The notes beneath the pieces were generated by a model. The model was not told where the DNA came from. It did not search any database and saw nothing but the letters and a program-made list of their open reading frames with translations. Shown one piece after another: positions 49,731 through 61,184 of a DNA stretch of 64,000 nt. Source of the stretch: Echinometra lucunter (lineage: Eukaryota > Echinodermata > Echinoidea > Camarodonta > Echinometridae); contig CM057152.1 in NCBI GenBank assembly GCA_029962745.1, positions 23,889,176-23,953,175 on the forward strand. The letters are read 5' to 3'. The translations under genes and the position numbers were made by a program. How positions within the stretch are numbered: the first letter of the stretch is position 1; each line of letters starts with the position of its first letter.

Positions 49731-50961
49731 ACAAATAGTCGGTTTGACAATTTACAAACCCAGAAAAGTTTTTTCCCTTGAAGTTTTTTCATTGATTTAG
49801 GTTCCTATGTGGTTTATGAACATTTTCAGCTTGGTTGCCCAAACAGCAACCTTGAGCAATTTGCATAATTTGCATAATTATGTATGGGTAAAGGATATGC
49901 CACCCAGGATAACTTCCACAGAATAATGTAAACTGAACTACGTACTATTGCGTGTGTGCGGTGATACAGAACTTTAATAGCGTTCAATTGTCAATTTTGT
50001 GAATTCAACCTTTGATGAAACGAAACGGGTTACACTGATGTGTGATACTTCCATAAAATAGGAGTTTTGTTGGGATAAAGAATAGAGTTTAAACATATTT
50101 TTGCAATTACAGGTCAGGGTTTAGTACTGAAAATCAAGGAAATGTCAACTTCGTTATCTAAATGATTGAAAACTTGGTCTTACATTCATTAAGAATGGTA
50201 CTAACGGCGGTATATATTCTTCGTTTAGGCCCATCTTTAGAAAAAAAAAAAGTTTACTGCAGCCATATTCTAGTTTGAATGAAGTAGCATTCACGCACAG
50301 AATCACATATCAGTGGTTGAAAATATTTGGCTCTAGCATTTTAACAAAATGCAAAGTCTTATAATTAAATAGATACATAATTATGTACATCATTATGCAC
50401 CCTACGTCTGCGACAATCATATCATATTTAAAAAAAGGAAACGTCTTTTTGAAATGTACAACTGAAATGGAAACATACTTGTGATGTCAGGGTGTTCAAA
50501 TAATGTTGATTTGATCATTACGGCTAACATTACACAACGAGGTACACCAAAAGGAACTAAACCAATACAAGAAGGCTGCCAACCTGCCTGTGTACGTTTA
50601 TACCGGTTCATTAGGAGCAGGCCTACTCTCATTCTAGGTGCAAAAAAGTACACTCACGGTTGTTTACAGATATTAAGTTTATATCAACATGATTCTTAGT
50701 ACAAAAACGTGATTTATAATTGTAAAAATAACACTGAAATGATTTCCATGTCCCTCAAACCCCTAACTGGATGTGCATCCATATCTGATTGTGTGTATTA
50801 AGGTTGTTTCATTTCATCAAAGGTTGAATTCACAAGATTGACAACACTATTAAAGTTCTGTATCATCGCACATATACAATTGGCACCTAGTTCAGTTTGA
50901 ACGTTCTGTGTTTGTTGTTTTTGTGCTGCAAAACCTATAAGCATACACATTTGTGCAAATT
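49731..50961. mobile_element. 1.23-kb insertion with subterminal inverted repeats
   Basis: The satellite sequence CATACACCA|AGCTAACAAAGC is continuous across this insert, so the boundaries are good to a few bases. Inside, 49917-50026 and 50805-50910 are imperfect inverted copies (both contain TTCAACCTTTGATGAAA or its complement). No transposase and no clear target duplication. The one frame of note (50417-50653 and its complement) has no motif. Probably a non-autonomous DNA transposon. Confidence 0.75.
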
Positions 50962-52797
50962 AAGCTAACAAAGCTAAGTTATGAAACAGATGAAACATGA
51001 ATGACTGTTTTATCTTTTTAATTTTTCAGCAATATAAAAAATCTTATCCAAATATCAAACCTGGGAAGAAGGTGTGTATTTCATCCAGCAGGTAAAATAA
51101 AGCATGATTTGACTCAGATAAAAATAAATGATTAGATAAATTTTCTTCCACTGGCAGGATCACACCAGATGGCTTCAACATTAACAATCAATAATTTTAA
51201 ACAAATCCCAATTTCCCATTGTTAGTCCCATTTCATCCAATAATTGATAAAAGAATGAGGACGTTGCTCGACACATTCAGTGAGGAACAAAATTTTAGTC
51301 AATTACTATACATGTATATCAAAAGAATTTAGGGAATTTTTAAAGCAAATCAAATTATCAAGATTTCAGTAAAACTGCTACTTACCGACTGCAAATGTAG
51401 ATCATGTTTGGGAGAAAAGAGATAAATACAGATATCATAGTAGATTAAAAACACTTTGTTCTCTCTCATTTTTCCCCCCACAGATAAGATACCAATGAGC
51501 TACATCAATGACTAATGAATTTTTCCACTTAAAAGCTTATCCGGAATATTCTCAGAAGAATTTGTGTATTTCATTTTGCACATCAAATGAGCATGATTTC
51601 ACTAAGATAATATTAAACTACCGAGACAAATTTTTACGATTTACAAGATTATGATAGGGAAGGCTTCAACATTTACAAGGACTTAAAGGAAGCACTTCCT
51701 AGTTTGCCATGAACACTTCATCTCGAAAGAATTAAGTAAATTTTTAAAGCATGCCAAGTAATCAAGAATTTAATGAAATTGCTACTAAAGGATGAGTGTT
51801 GATCATGGACACAGAAAAAAAAAAAAAAAAGACAAATAGTAAAAATTGATTAAATCCTTTCTCTTTTCGCTCATCCTCTTTTAACACAGATAAAGGTTAA
51901 GGTAGGGCAATTTCCTCCTATTTCCAGGATCTTACTAGAGCCTACTTGATTTTTTTTTCAAACTTTTTTTCCTATGATGAAGAAGAGATCTTTTCTGGAA
52001 TTGGAAAGATTACACCAGAGACGGCTTTAACATTAACAAATAATAATTACAAACAAATCCCAATTTCCCATTGTTAATCTAATTTCTTCCAATAACTGAT
52101 ATAAGAATGACAATATTGCTTGAAATATTCAGTGAGGAACAAAAGTTTAGTCAATTACTATATATCAAAAGAATTTGAGGAATTTTTAAAGTCAAATAAT
52201 CAAGATTTTAGTAAAACTACTACTTACCGACTGCAAATGTAGGTCATGTTTGGGAGAAAATAGAGAAAAATATAACAATAGATTAAAAAACTCCATTCTC
52301 TCTCTCATTTTTTTACCCCCACAGATAAAGCTATCACTGACCAATCTGGTCAAATAATTGATACATGAATTGACTGTATGTATAGTTCAAATTATTCAAT
52401 GAGGAATATTTTGTTCAAACACTACATCTAAAAAGAATGAAGTAAATTTTTAAATCATGTAAGACAAACAAGATTTCAGTGAAATTGTTAGAGAAATGTG
52501 AATGTTGATCATGAATAGTTAAAAAGAGATAAATGACAAAATATTCAAATTTATAAAACCCTTTTTTTTTTCTTCCTCTTTTCACTTAGATAAGGCTTCA
52601 GCTAAGGCAGTTTTTCCTATTTCCAAGATTTCACTACAGCCTACTTTTCCTATCATGGAGAAGAGAACTTTCTTGCCATACATCAAGCTAACAAAGCTAA
52701 GTTATGAAACAGGTGATACATGAATGACTGTTTTTATCTTTTAAATTTTTCAGCGATATACAAAATCTTATCCAAATATTATTTGGATGTGTATTTC
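50962..52797 (+). repeat. Satellite fragment F, right edge of the array
   Basis: About one and a half diverged forward monomers with internal deletions (for example 51990-52010 and 52335-52345). Ends near GTGTATTTCA at 52797. No satellite is seen downstream, so this is the right edge of the array in this window. Confidence 0.9.
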
Positions 52798-53040
52798 AGG
52801 CTTACTTCGAACCATCGGGTCTTTGCGTCGGGCCGTGTAATCGCGTAACGCGACCTTTCGTGAAAAAAGCCACCTTTATTTACGAAAGGTTGGGTTCACC
52901 AATAGAGAAATATAATACCAGTTAAATCTACGAAAAGTCGGGTCCATTAACCCGACACTTCGTAGAAATTAGTTAGCAAATATACGAAGGGTCGCGTCCT
53001 TAACGCACATTTCTACAACAAATAATTTGACGGAAAACGG
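52798..53040. repeat. Degenerate ACGAAAGGT-type repeats with a hairpin
   Basis: Three related ~50-base motifs (ACGAAAGGTTGGGTTC, ACGAAAAGTCGGGTCC, ACGAAGGGTCGCGTCC) at about 52889, 52930 and 52983. The middle one forms a near-perfect hairpin at 52929-52964 with ACGAA...GTCGGGT / ACCCGAC...TTCGT arms. Confidence 0.6.
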
Positions 53041-53980
53041 CTTGAATAAAAGCTAGTATTTGATTCGCAAAAACTCAGCCTTTACCTCGGAAAGTCCAGA
53101 GGTGAGTACAGTTTAAATTTCGCTAATTTGTGAAAAAATAGAATCTATTCATAATGAGTTCTACATAGTGCCGAATCTGCGTTAATTTCTTTATATTTTC
53201 AAAGAACTGTCCTGAGTTGTATGTCATGAAATTATGTGCTATAAACTCACGAACTTTGTAAACTCTTTTCATCGTCGGCAGCTCATGTTACCGCTGCATT
53301 GCGCTAAGCACCCTGTCACGACGCAACATCTTGCCCAGACTTTCGGGCGGATTGCCTATGATTGTAAATGCAAATGCAAAAACGGTTGACAGAGAGATTC
53401 AACGTTTATTTTATCCCACCTACATGCATAGTGTGTTGGCGAGCTGACGAATCGGTTATCCTAAATTGTTGCATGATGTATAGCTGTGTAAAGCAAGGGG
53501 GGCGAGGCGGGGGTCTATGACTGGGTGTACAGTTAAAGCTCAGATTTCAAAGACAGCATAAGGAAGCATAATGAGGCTAGGTATGATTTAATCCAGCGGT
53601 GCAGCAGGTTCCTATTATCGGGGGAGAGCCCAAAATTTCTGGTAACTCAGTCAAGAATCAGTGGCATAGTTATGATTTCATTTGAGGGGGGCGGTAGTGA
53701 GTACACAAAGCATTCGAAACACTGAGCGCGTGAAGTGCACTCCATAGGGGGAGGGTTCTACTTCTTCATGGATTGTTGATATATCTATAGACTCCCACAG
53801 TTTCCAATGAAAAAATAATTTCTTTTTTGAGAGGTATAGATCAGACCATCCCATTCATTTATTTGTTTTGCCTTTGCTCATCAGATTGAACATGCCAAGG
53901 TTGAAACTTGATGCTGCATTTATGTCTGCATACACATCATGTTGGAGATGTAGGTGATGACTGCTTGTTGACCTATACTG
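53041..53980. other. Spacer upstream of the transposase, no gene seen
   Basis: Mixed-composition DNA with short G-runs (for example 53498-53510 and 53681-53692). No second transposon gene (Myb/SANT-like partner) can be recognised here. Confidence 0.45.
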
Positions 53981-54120
53981 CTTTCACACCAAGGTACGGT
54001 CGCTGCGACCGATCGCTGCGACCGATCGGACGTGCTTTCACACCTCCGTCAAATTGCCTGAGCGATCGATCGGATCTGCCAAGGAAACCACCTGCCCCCC
54101 CCCCCCCCCCCCCCCCATGA
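53981..54120. other. Candidate left end of the Harbinger element plus poly(C)
   Basis: CTGCTTTCACACCAAGG at about 53980 is followed by a direct repeat of CGCTGCGACCGAT (54001-54026) and a second TGCTTTCACACC at 54033. Termini with TTTCACACC are common in Harbinger elements, so this may be the left TIR region, but I find no matching right copy. A run of about 23 C lies at 54093-54116. Confidence 0.35.
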
Positions 54121-54234
54121 AGCGCGCGAAATCTTGAAAAAGCTTCGCGCGAACCCATCGCGGATCGCTCGCTCGCTCATATGATGATATCACTCACGAT
54201 ATCATGTAGGCCTACGTAGCTTCTTCAATTCATC

Positions 54235-56422
54235 ATGGAGATACACGAGTTGATCTTTGGAGTGATTTTACCTACTGTGTGCATGCGATGCATACAACTT
54301 ATGACTGCTTTGGATCAATCCTTCCGTAGAGAAGTGAAGAGGAAGAGAGCACTGTTTGCTCGCGATCTTGCTAAAGAAGAAGGGCGTCACCGGCGTCGTT
54401 GTTCTCGCCGAAGACTGATGATGATGTCGCACCTCGCTGCAGCGTATGCAGTGGGCAGTACAGGAATTGACCGACGTATTTGGTCATTTGACAGGTATCG
54501 TGGCGAGATATTTTGGACCCAAACTGTGTTGGGTTTTACCGATGATCAATGGAGGAAACATTTTAGAATGAGCAAGGCAACTTTTGACTTCATCGCTGAG
54601 CAACTTCGACCTGCATTGGAGAAACAGTACACACATTTTCGAGAGCCTATTCATTACCGCCGTAGACTTGCAGTGGTCATTTGGTGGCTTGCCACGCCTT
54701 CCGAGTATCGAACAGTGTCAACGCTGTTTGGTATAGGTGTCTCGACCCTTTGCAAACTGACCAGGGAGGTTTGTTTTGCCCTTCATGATATTCTCCTGCC
54801 AAGGTTCATTTCTCTCCCAAACGGTCATCGCCTCGACGAATCCATCGAGGGCTTTCAGCGTAGAGGTTTTCCACAATGTGCTGGGGCGATTGACGGCACA
54901 CACTTGCCTGTCATCGCCCCTCACGATAGCCCAGAGGACTACCATAACCGTAAAGGCTGGCATAGTATAATACTGCAGGCAGTTGTCGACCACAATTACT
55001 GGTAGGCCTAATGCGATATCAGTTATGGATTTTAAAAAATTATTCCTGTAGCCTATAGGTCTATATAGAGTCTTTCACAAATTCTATATCATTCGCTATT
55101 AATTTTATAGATCTAGGACTAGGCCTAGATTACATTTTGAGGGTTTCCTGTTTTTTGTAAAAATGGAACATAAAAGAAATATCAGTATCATCGAAAAAGG
55201 TGAATTGAGCTCTCACTTTAGGAAATGGTTACCTTCTCTCTTGTGGAATTTTTGTCCCCTGAAATTTAATGAATTATATGATAAACCGACAGCATTAACA
55301 TTATTTTCCTTGAAAGCTTGATACATGTATTAGTATAGATGTCATGTGTTATTTTTGTCCTGTAAGACACATTACCTTTAATTTAAAGGCTTTATCGCTC
55401 ATGTTACAGGGAGTTGTGGTTGGTAAAAGAAAATGAGAATACTATACTTATATGTATACTTCCTCATACTTTTCTCCCTTATTCTGACATTAGTTTCATA
55501 GACATATATGTCGGCTGGCCAGGGAGGACGCACGACGCCAGAGTTTTCGCCAACTCCAGCTTGTGTGCCCTAGCAACACAGAATGGTGGCTACCTGTTCC
55601 CAAGAGAGGTTGGTCAACTGACATTACATTAATTAAGTCATTTCTATCATTTTCGGAGTTCTATAAGTTTAACTCCTGAAAAGTAACTATAACAATGTAA
55701 GCGTAAAGAAAATATCTGATTTATTATTTTCTTTGGATTAACATTCTTAACAAATTTGCTAGTTCATCTTTGTTAGATGATGAAGGGCATGCTTATTTTG
55801 TCCACGGGTGGGTCCTTCCCGAGGATTGTAAGATAAGACATTTGGAAATAAAAGATCAGTATACATGTATGTCTCTGATGAATGATTTAGCAATTCATGT
55901 GTGATACTGATGATTTGAACATAGTTCCAGTGGAAAGGGAAAGAAAATCTTTTTATGTGCTACTCATAAATGTTAAAGTTTGAAAATATTGGAATGTGAA
56001 TCTGATTATAGATTCTTGGTGCTAATTAATCTCAATGTTTTTTTAAGAGTTTGTAGGCAGTGATTTTATTCTTTCTTGAACTTTTCACATAATTTCAGAA
56101 AAGCCGAATAATTAATGGCGTCGAGGTACCGGTGTTCTTAATTGGGGACCCAGCCTATCCACTCCAAAACTGGATGATGAAAGCCTTCACCCATCATCCT
56201 CGCATAACACCGGAGCAACGTCGCTTCAACTTTCGACTGAGCTCCGCAAGGATTGTGGTTGAAAATACATTTGGCCGACTGAAAGGAAGATGGAGGCGAC
56301 TCCTCAAACGAAATGATGTTGAAACTGGCTTCGCTTCAACTGTAGTAACAGCATGTTGCATCCTGCACAACATTTGTGAAACATTTAGGGACGAGTACAA
56401 TCCAGAGTGGGATCTGCAGTGA
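54235..56422 (+). CDS. PIF/Harbinger (HARBI1-like) DDE transposase, three exons
   Basis: Model: exon 1 54235-55001, exon 2 55494-55608, exon 3 56099-56422. Both introns have GT...AG borders and the frame is kept, giving 401 codons plus stop. The start ATG (TCATCATGG) has a good context. Catalytic residues: D220 in CAGAIDGTH, D270 in WPGRTHDARVF (exon 2) and E349 in VVENTFGRLKGRW (exon 3). Other family blocks are FRMSKATFDFI, LFGIGVSTLCK and GDPAYPLQNWMMK. The N-terminus is Arg/Lys-rich (residues 31-61). Harbinger transposases cut and paste DNA in the nucleus together with a Myb-like partner; none is seen nearby. After the TGA at 56420 the frame stays open for 38 more codons with a family-like C-terminus, so the stop may be a recent mutation. 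It could also be a domesticated host gene. Confidence 0.88.
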
Positions 56423-56539
56423 CAACAAGATGAGGCAGCTGAAGGAGTTCAGCAACCCCAACTCCACCAGCTACGACAGGAGAATGTGCGTGATGCCAAT
56501 GCTGCAGAAATCAGGAATGCTGTAATGTCGTCCCTCTAA
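56423..56539 (+). pseudogene. In-frame continuation of the transposase after TGA
   Basis: Same frame as exon 3, 38 sense codons to TAA at 56537-56539. The end resembles the conserved C-terminal helix of HARBI1-like proteins (ENVRDANAAEIRNAVMSSL). Translation would need read-through or an ancestral allele without the TGA. Confidence 0.55.
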
Positions 56540-56692
56540 AGACAGAGAAGCAAAATCATGGATTGGCAGCTTTTTTACTATTACTAGTATTACATTCACT
56601 GCAGTGATCTTTATTTGACAATGGAACACAACTTGGGAGGGAAAGCTGACCTCTATAGAGTAAATCAGAAGCTTTAGAGCATTTTTGAAAGT

Positions 56693-56725
56693 GGGGGGGG
56701 GGGGGCAGCAGCAGCCCCCCCCCCC
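56693..56725. repeat. G-run/C-run hairpin
   Basis: 13 G (56693-56705), then CAGCAGCAG, then 11 C (56715-56725). The runs are complementary, so they can pair, and the G-run alone could form a quadruplex. Confidence 0.8.
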
Positions 56726-58179
56726 TACACTTTGGGTGTAGGAAAAGGGAGGATGAGTAACAGTTTTCAGCATTTTTCCACCAAATTTACTTTTGTAGCA
56801 TTACAACTTGATGAGCTGTTATATCTAATGTACCAGGGTGCTAAATTTCATCTTTGAACTACAGACACCTTTCAATTGTAATTCAAGTGAAGTAGTGTAG
56901 GGTAACGTTGGAGGATCCTTTGTGGAAGATCCTACAATGGACGCTTACAATGTTTAATAGCATACATGCATAAGGAGATTTTTAATTTCAGGTATTCACT
57001 GCCACCACAAATGAAAAAGGAAATGTGCTACCATTATCTTTGAATTTATCTGGCAATACCTACAGTTGGTATAGTTTACTTTTAAATTTTTTACTTTTAT
57101 ATACATATCAAACCGAATTCAGTAGTGCTCTTTTGGATTAAATGCAACCAAAGAAATTTGCCCCATATATCATTAAGTCTGTTGTGCCAAATTATTTCAG
57201 ATGATTTCAATGTACATCAAAAGTTTCAATTAAGTATGTAATCAATAATAAATTATTATCATTTCAGTTTTTTGAGGTTCACTGTATGCCAAAATTATGT
57301 TCCACATAAAGAAGGATAAACTTAGTACGGAAAGATGTTTCTGAAATATTAATTTATATTGGAAGAGTGCTAAGAATTATGTCCAGAAATGCATTCAATA
57401 CAATTTTATGTTACTACACCTGTAGTTCAAACTGTTTAGAAGTTTGCCTCCATCAGATCTGAAGTTGTTTCACTAGAATTAATGATAAAGGTAAGAGATT
57501 ACTGGATAATTAGGTTGGAAGGTTTTTTACATCCTGTGAAATGTTCATGGCATACCTTGCATCTCCCAGCACATATTATGAAAATCTTTCTCATATACAT
57601 ATCCAAAGCTTTATACTTTTACAGATGTGTAATAATGGTTAAGCATCTACATGCAAGATGTCCATATGATGTATATTTTGAAGCATACTACACATTTTGT
57701 GTCCAACCCATGATGCATGATGGTATGTTTTTAAAAATTTTGTTTCGACCAATATTTCAGAATCTGAAGACTGTGCCTCATTGATGTTTTATAATTATTT
57801 CAGAAAGGTTCGTGAATTGTGACCATCTTCAGTGTAAAGTCTTAGGTTGCATGCCATTTTTCTTAACCAGTTTTGTTCGTCGCCACCCCATTCAGAAACA
57901 TGAAGTACATGCATTATACACCATAATTGCCCTCGAGCGTAGATCAGGATAAGTCAACTTGTTTTTGATGTTTTACTTATCAACATGCCTTCATGAACCT
58001 CAAAATTGAGAGCTTCCCATATCTTCTTTTTCTCTTTAATCTATTTAAATAAGAAATATTTTTGATAAAATAAAATCCTAAACGTTATATATTATCATTG
58101 CAATTGTAATGAAGATCATTCATGTTTTGATCTGAGAATTGCCTAAACTTGAGTGGTAAATAGTGGTGAATAGCTGACC
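56726..58179. other. AT-rich DNA, no gene seen
   Basis: AT-rich sequence. The longest frame (57482-57784) has no recognisable domain and I do not call it a gene. No right TIR for the Harbinger element was found. Confidence 0.5.
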
Positions 58180-58338
58180 TGGTGGGTGTTTCATAAAGCT
58201 GTTTGTAAGTTACGAATGACTTTAGACACGACTGGAACATGTTGTGCTACTCACATTCTCAATCATGTAGCACAAGAACATATCACCACTCGTGCGTAAA
58301 GTCGTTATGTTATGAACAGATTTATGAAACACCCCCAT
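58180..58338. mobile_element. Palindromic MITE (~159 bp)
   Basis: Left part GTGGGTGTTTCATAAAGCTG and right part ATTTATGAAACACCCCCA are inverted. Pairing continues inward through TAAGTTACGAATGACTTTA and ACACGACTGG to the centre, with mismatches. No coding capacity. It is a classic full-length palindromic MITE. Confidence 0.88.
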
Positions 58339-58388
58339 GGGCCCTAATAGTGACAAGAGTTGCAATTTGTAGTTAAAATTCCTATTCG

Positions 58389-59370
58389 TATCTAAATAGA
58401 TAGATAGATAGATAAGATTTATTGACTCTATCGACCCCCTCTCGGGGTATGAGAGTACAAACATAAAAACATATTTACAAAAGATATAAAAGCATAATAG
58501 ATGTGAACATAATAGTATATAAAAATATTCAGCCTACAGTATATAGAATACAGAGTAAATACAACATGTAATGTACATGAATGATATAACACAGAGCATT
58601 AAGAGTTTAATATGGATTGTATAGATTAAATAGACAAAAACTAGTATCATACTTGAGCTATTTTTTTTGTATAGTTTTATTTCATTTTTTTTTCTTCGAT
58701 TTTGTTTTTGTTTGTATTTTAAAACGTTTTACAAGACTAGCCTGTCTGGCCGTTTGATTATCCTACCGCTACGGGTACGTACAATTATATTGGTATTACT
58801 TTTGTTACTAGGCACATCGTCCTCAATATTTGACTTGGGAGACTGGTTGAATTGCAACATGATAGTTCTGGCAAATTTTGCTATTTTTTAAGCTGGCAAG
58901 TATCAGCAGAATTAAATAACTTAGATATTTTAAGTGCACTTGACCTGATGTTATTGATATGTCTTGGTATATACAAGTTTCTCTCCTTCTGGAAGAAAGG
59001 ACATTCAAAAAGGTAATGAAATTCATCACCTGAGTTTGAGGATAAACAAAGTGGACAATTTGTATCTTTCAATAAACTTAAATCATACCTACTATTATTT
59101 ACAGGTAGTGCATGTGACCGACAACGAAATTTGCTCAGAGTAACAATATCTTTCTTGCTTAGTACTAAAAAGTATGTTTCCATATGAGGATCATTTTTAA
59201 ACATCCTATAATTCGTACAAATACGGTTAGACCAGGTTGGTGATTTCCAATCTTGTTGACACATGTCAGAATAGTTGTGTATGTATTGTCCTTGCACCTT
59301 TATTGCTCCAAGACAAATATGGAACAAAACATTCTGAACAAAATGTTTTGACCCCAAAGAAGCCAACCAC
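58389..59370 (-). pseudogene. 3' part of a non-LTR retrotransposon (LINE), 5'-truncated
   Basis: On the minus strand, the open frame 59366-58881 corresponds to the region after the reverse transcriptase of LINE ORF2. It has the block KFRCRSHALPVNNSRYD and the zinc-binding-like motif CPLCLSSNSGDEFHYLFEC. The next in-sense segment (ARTIMLQFNQSP, then RTRSGRIIKRPDRL) is in another frame, so there is a frameshift in the A-run near 58885. The element ends in a TATC/GATA tetranucleotide tail (58398-58413 on the plus strand), as LINE 3' ends often do. The RT and endonuclease domains are absent, so this is a dead 5'-truncated insertion. The upstream limit is uncertain. Confidence 0.75.
58398..58413 (-). 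repeat. (TATC)n tail of the LINE
   Basis: Four to five GATA units on the plus strand, equivalent to TATC units at the 3' end of the minus-strand LINE copy. Confidence 0.8.
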
Positions 59371-59554
59371 CAAATTCATGTCAGTCCTCGTAACTGCACA
59401 TGTATTCATCTTTGTTATAAAAAAAGAAAATTGCATCTTGTCATTTACGGGTTCCCCTTCAATGGCATTGAAGTATGTGAGTAGTATGATTATGAACATT
59501 GCTTTCAAGAGCGACATTGACGAGTACATACAGACACACCCTCTATCACAGCAG

Positions 59555-59795
59555 GATCCGGGCTAACTTTAAATTCAACCCTAATCCTACAGGTAAACCC
59601 TACTCTAAGCTAAACCCTAACCCCAAGCCTAAAACATACATGTGACTCTTACACCACACCCTAACCCTAAAAAAGTTCCATGAAAAATTGAATAATACGG
59701 GGAACTCAGCCTCAAGGCCGAACCAAGTTCCCTGCATTATTCAATTTTTCATGGAAATGCAAAGGCCGAGTTGTCCCTGGGTTCGAGTTAGCCCA
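59555..59795. mobile_element. Nested foldback element
   Basis: Inner hairpin 59676-59756: TTCCATGAAAAATTGAATAA and its inverted copy surround about 35 bases. The outer pair GGGCTAACTT (about 59560) and GAGTTAGCCC (about 59786) is also inverted. Between them lies degenerate CCCTAA-like sequence (59577-59670). Probably a small MITE. Confidence 0.65.
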
Positions 59796-61184
59796 ACTCC
59801 TCACAGCACACACAAAAACATGTAGAACAGAGAATGGAGAATGGAGAGCTTTCCAAATTTGTGCAGCAATTAGGTCACAACAGTTTGCTCCACAGATTAT
59901 CTGCAAAACACACATTTCTGAGCATAATAAAGAAGAAATTGCAATTTCATTTTTATAGAACATAATTTTCATTTTAATAGAAAAAGCTTTAAAGAAACAA
60001 GGACTTTGAGTACTTTCCTTCTATAGAACTATTAACTACATGTATAAACGTGTTGGTAGTGAGCTCAGCTCCACTAACATATTTACAGGTATTTACATAT
60101 ATGTGACCCGTCACGTCAAAATCAGACAGAAGTCGCATTTTTTCAAATGTCATATTTTGAATGATTATGATTTCCCATTTCTCAAGCTTTAATTTGATAT
60201 ATAGCTCAAGCTAAGGGGTAGAGTATTTGTTGAGATAATTGCCGTTAAACCCCGAGAAGGCGGGGCTCTGGTAAAGTATTTATTCGAGAAAAACGCTTTT
60301 AAAGTTTGACTTCCGTTTTGTCTTCACGAGGCATTTTCCAACGGGTAATGTCAAATTCATTCTGGAAAAGGCCTTAGCAACCGTTCATGAAATGGAATAA
60401 AAACTGCTTTTCCGGATTCTATAGTATTTCTACTCGCTAAAAACATAAGTTTTAAATTGTTTCGGTCATGAATTATATTGTTTTTCATGGGAAAAAGACA
60501 AGTTGTTTTATGGCTCCGAAAAGCTTCCCGCCGAGAATAGCAGCCGTATTACTCTGCTATTGTGCGTTGCGGGCCTTCTGGGGCAGTCATGGCGTGGGGC
60601 CTTCTCTCGTCCAGAATCCGCGCTTTGTTTTCTCAACAAAGAGTGTAATTTGGATAAACCAGGATAAAGCACCGCGAGGCTTGAAAAAGAATCAATACTG
60701 AAAGACATGATATACATAAAAGTTGTCTTGCGTGATTTTTTTTTAAATAAATACCTGTTTCCTCAGTCCTATTTTTTTTCTTCTTAATGACCTGACAGTT
60801 CTTCCATTTTTCTCTTTGTCTTCGCGGTTTGACATCACCCACATCAATACGATGATTATTATAAGACTCTTATCATTTTTTTTTCTTTCCTCATTTTGCA
60901 CCTTCAAGTTCAAGATGAACTGATAATTCTATACATTTACCCGACTTTTGCAAGGGTATGCCTATAATTTACCTCGGTTAAGCTACAATTTTTCTTCATC
61001 AAAACACAACCTTCTCAACACAGTGTTCTCTATCATTTTTTTTTTTTTTTTGACAGAGATTTGTCTCTCTTGCCACCGTGATTTCAGTCGACCTGTTATC
61101 ATTTTGAAAGCGAATTGCAGATAAAAATTGACGGTTCCATTTTTCAACCGCCAGCGTCATTAACTTAGTACCCCCCCACTATCT
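59796..61184. other. No gene seen
   Basis: Mixed AT-rich DNA. A block at about 60098-60330 (starting near TATGTGACCCGTCACGTCAAA) has the look of a dispersed repeat, but only one copy is in the window. The frame 60468-60701 has no domain. T-runs occur near 60735, 60768 and 61040. Confidence 0.4.

Noticed and set aside
54718..54993. Minus-strand frame at 54718-54993
   Set aside because: It is the complement of the transposase exon 1.
59577..59670. Telomere-like CCCTAA repeats
   Set aside because: Only scattered, degenerate copies inside a foldback element; not a telomere or an interstitial telomeric tract.
60468..60701. 77-codon frame with a hydrophobic stretch
   Set aside because: No motif, no neighbouring exon, no codon signal; expected by chance.
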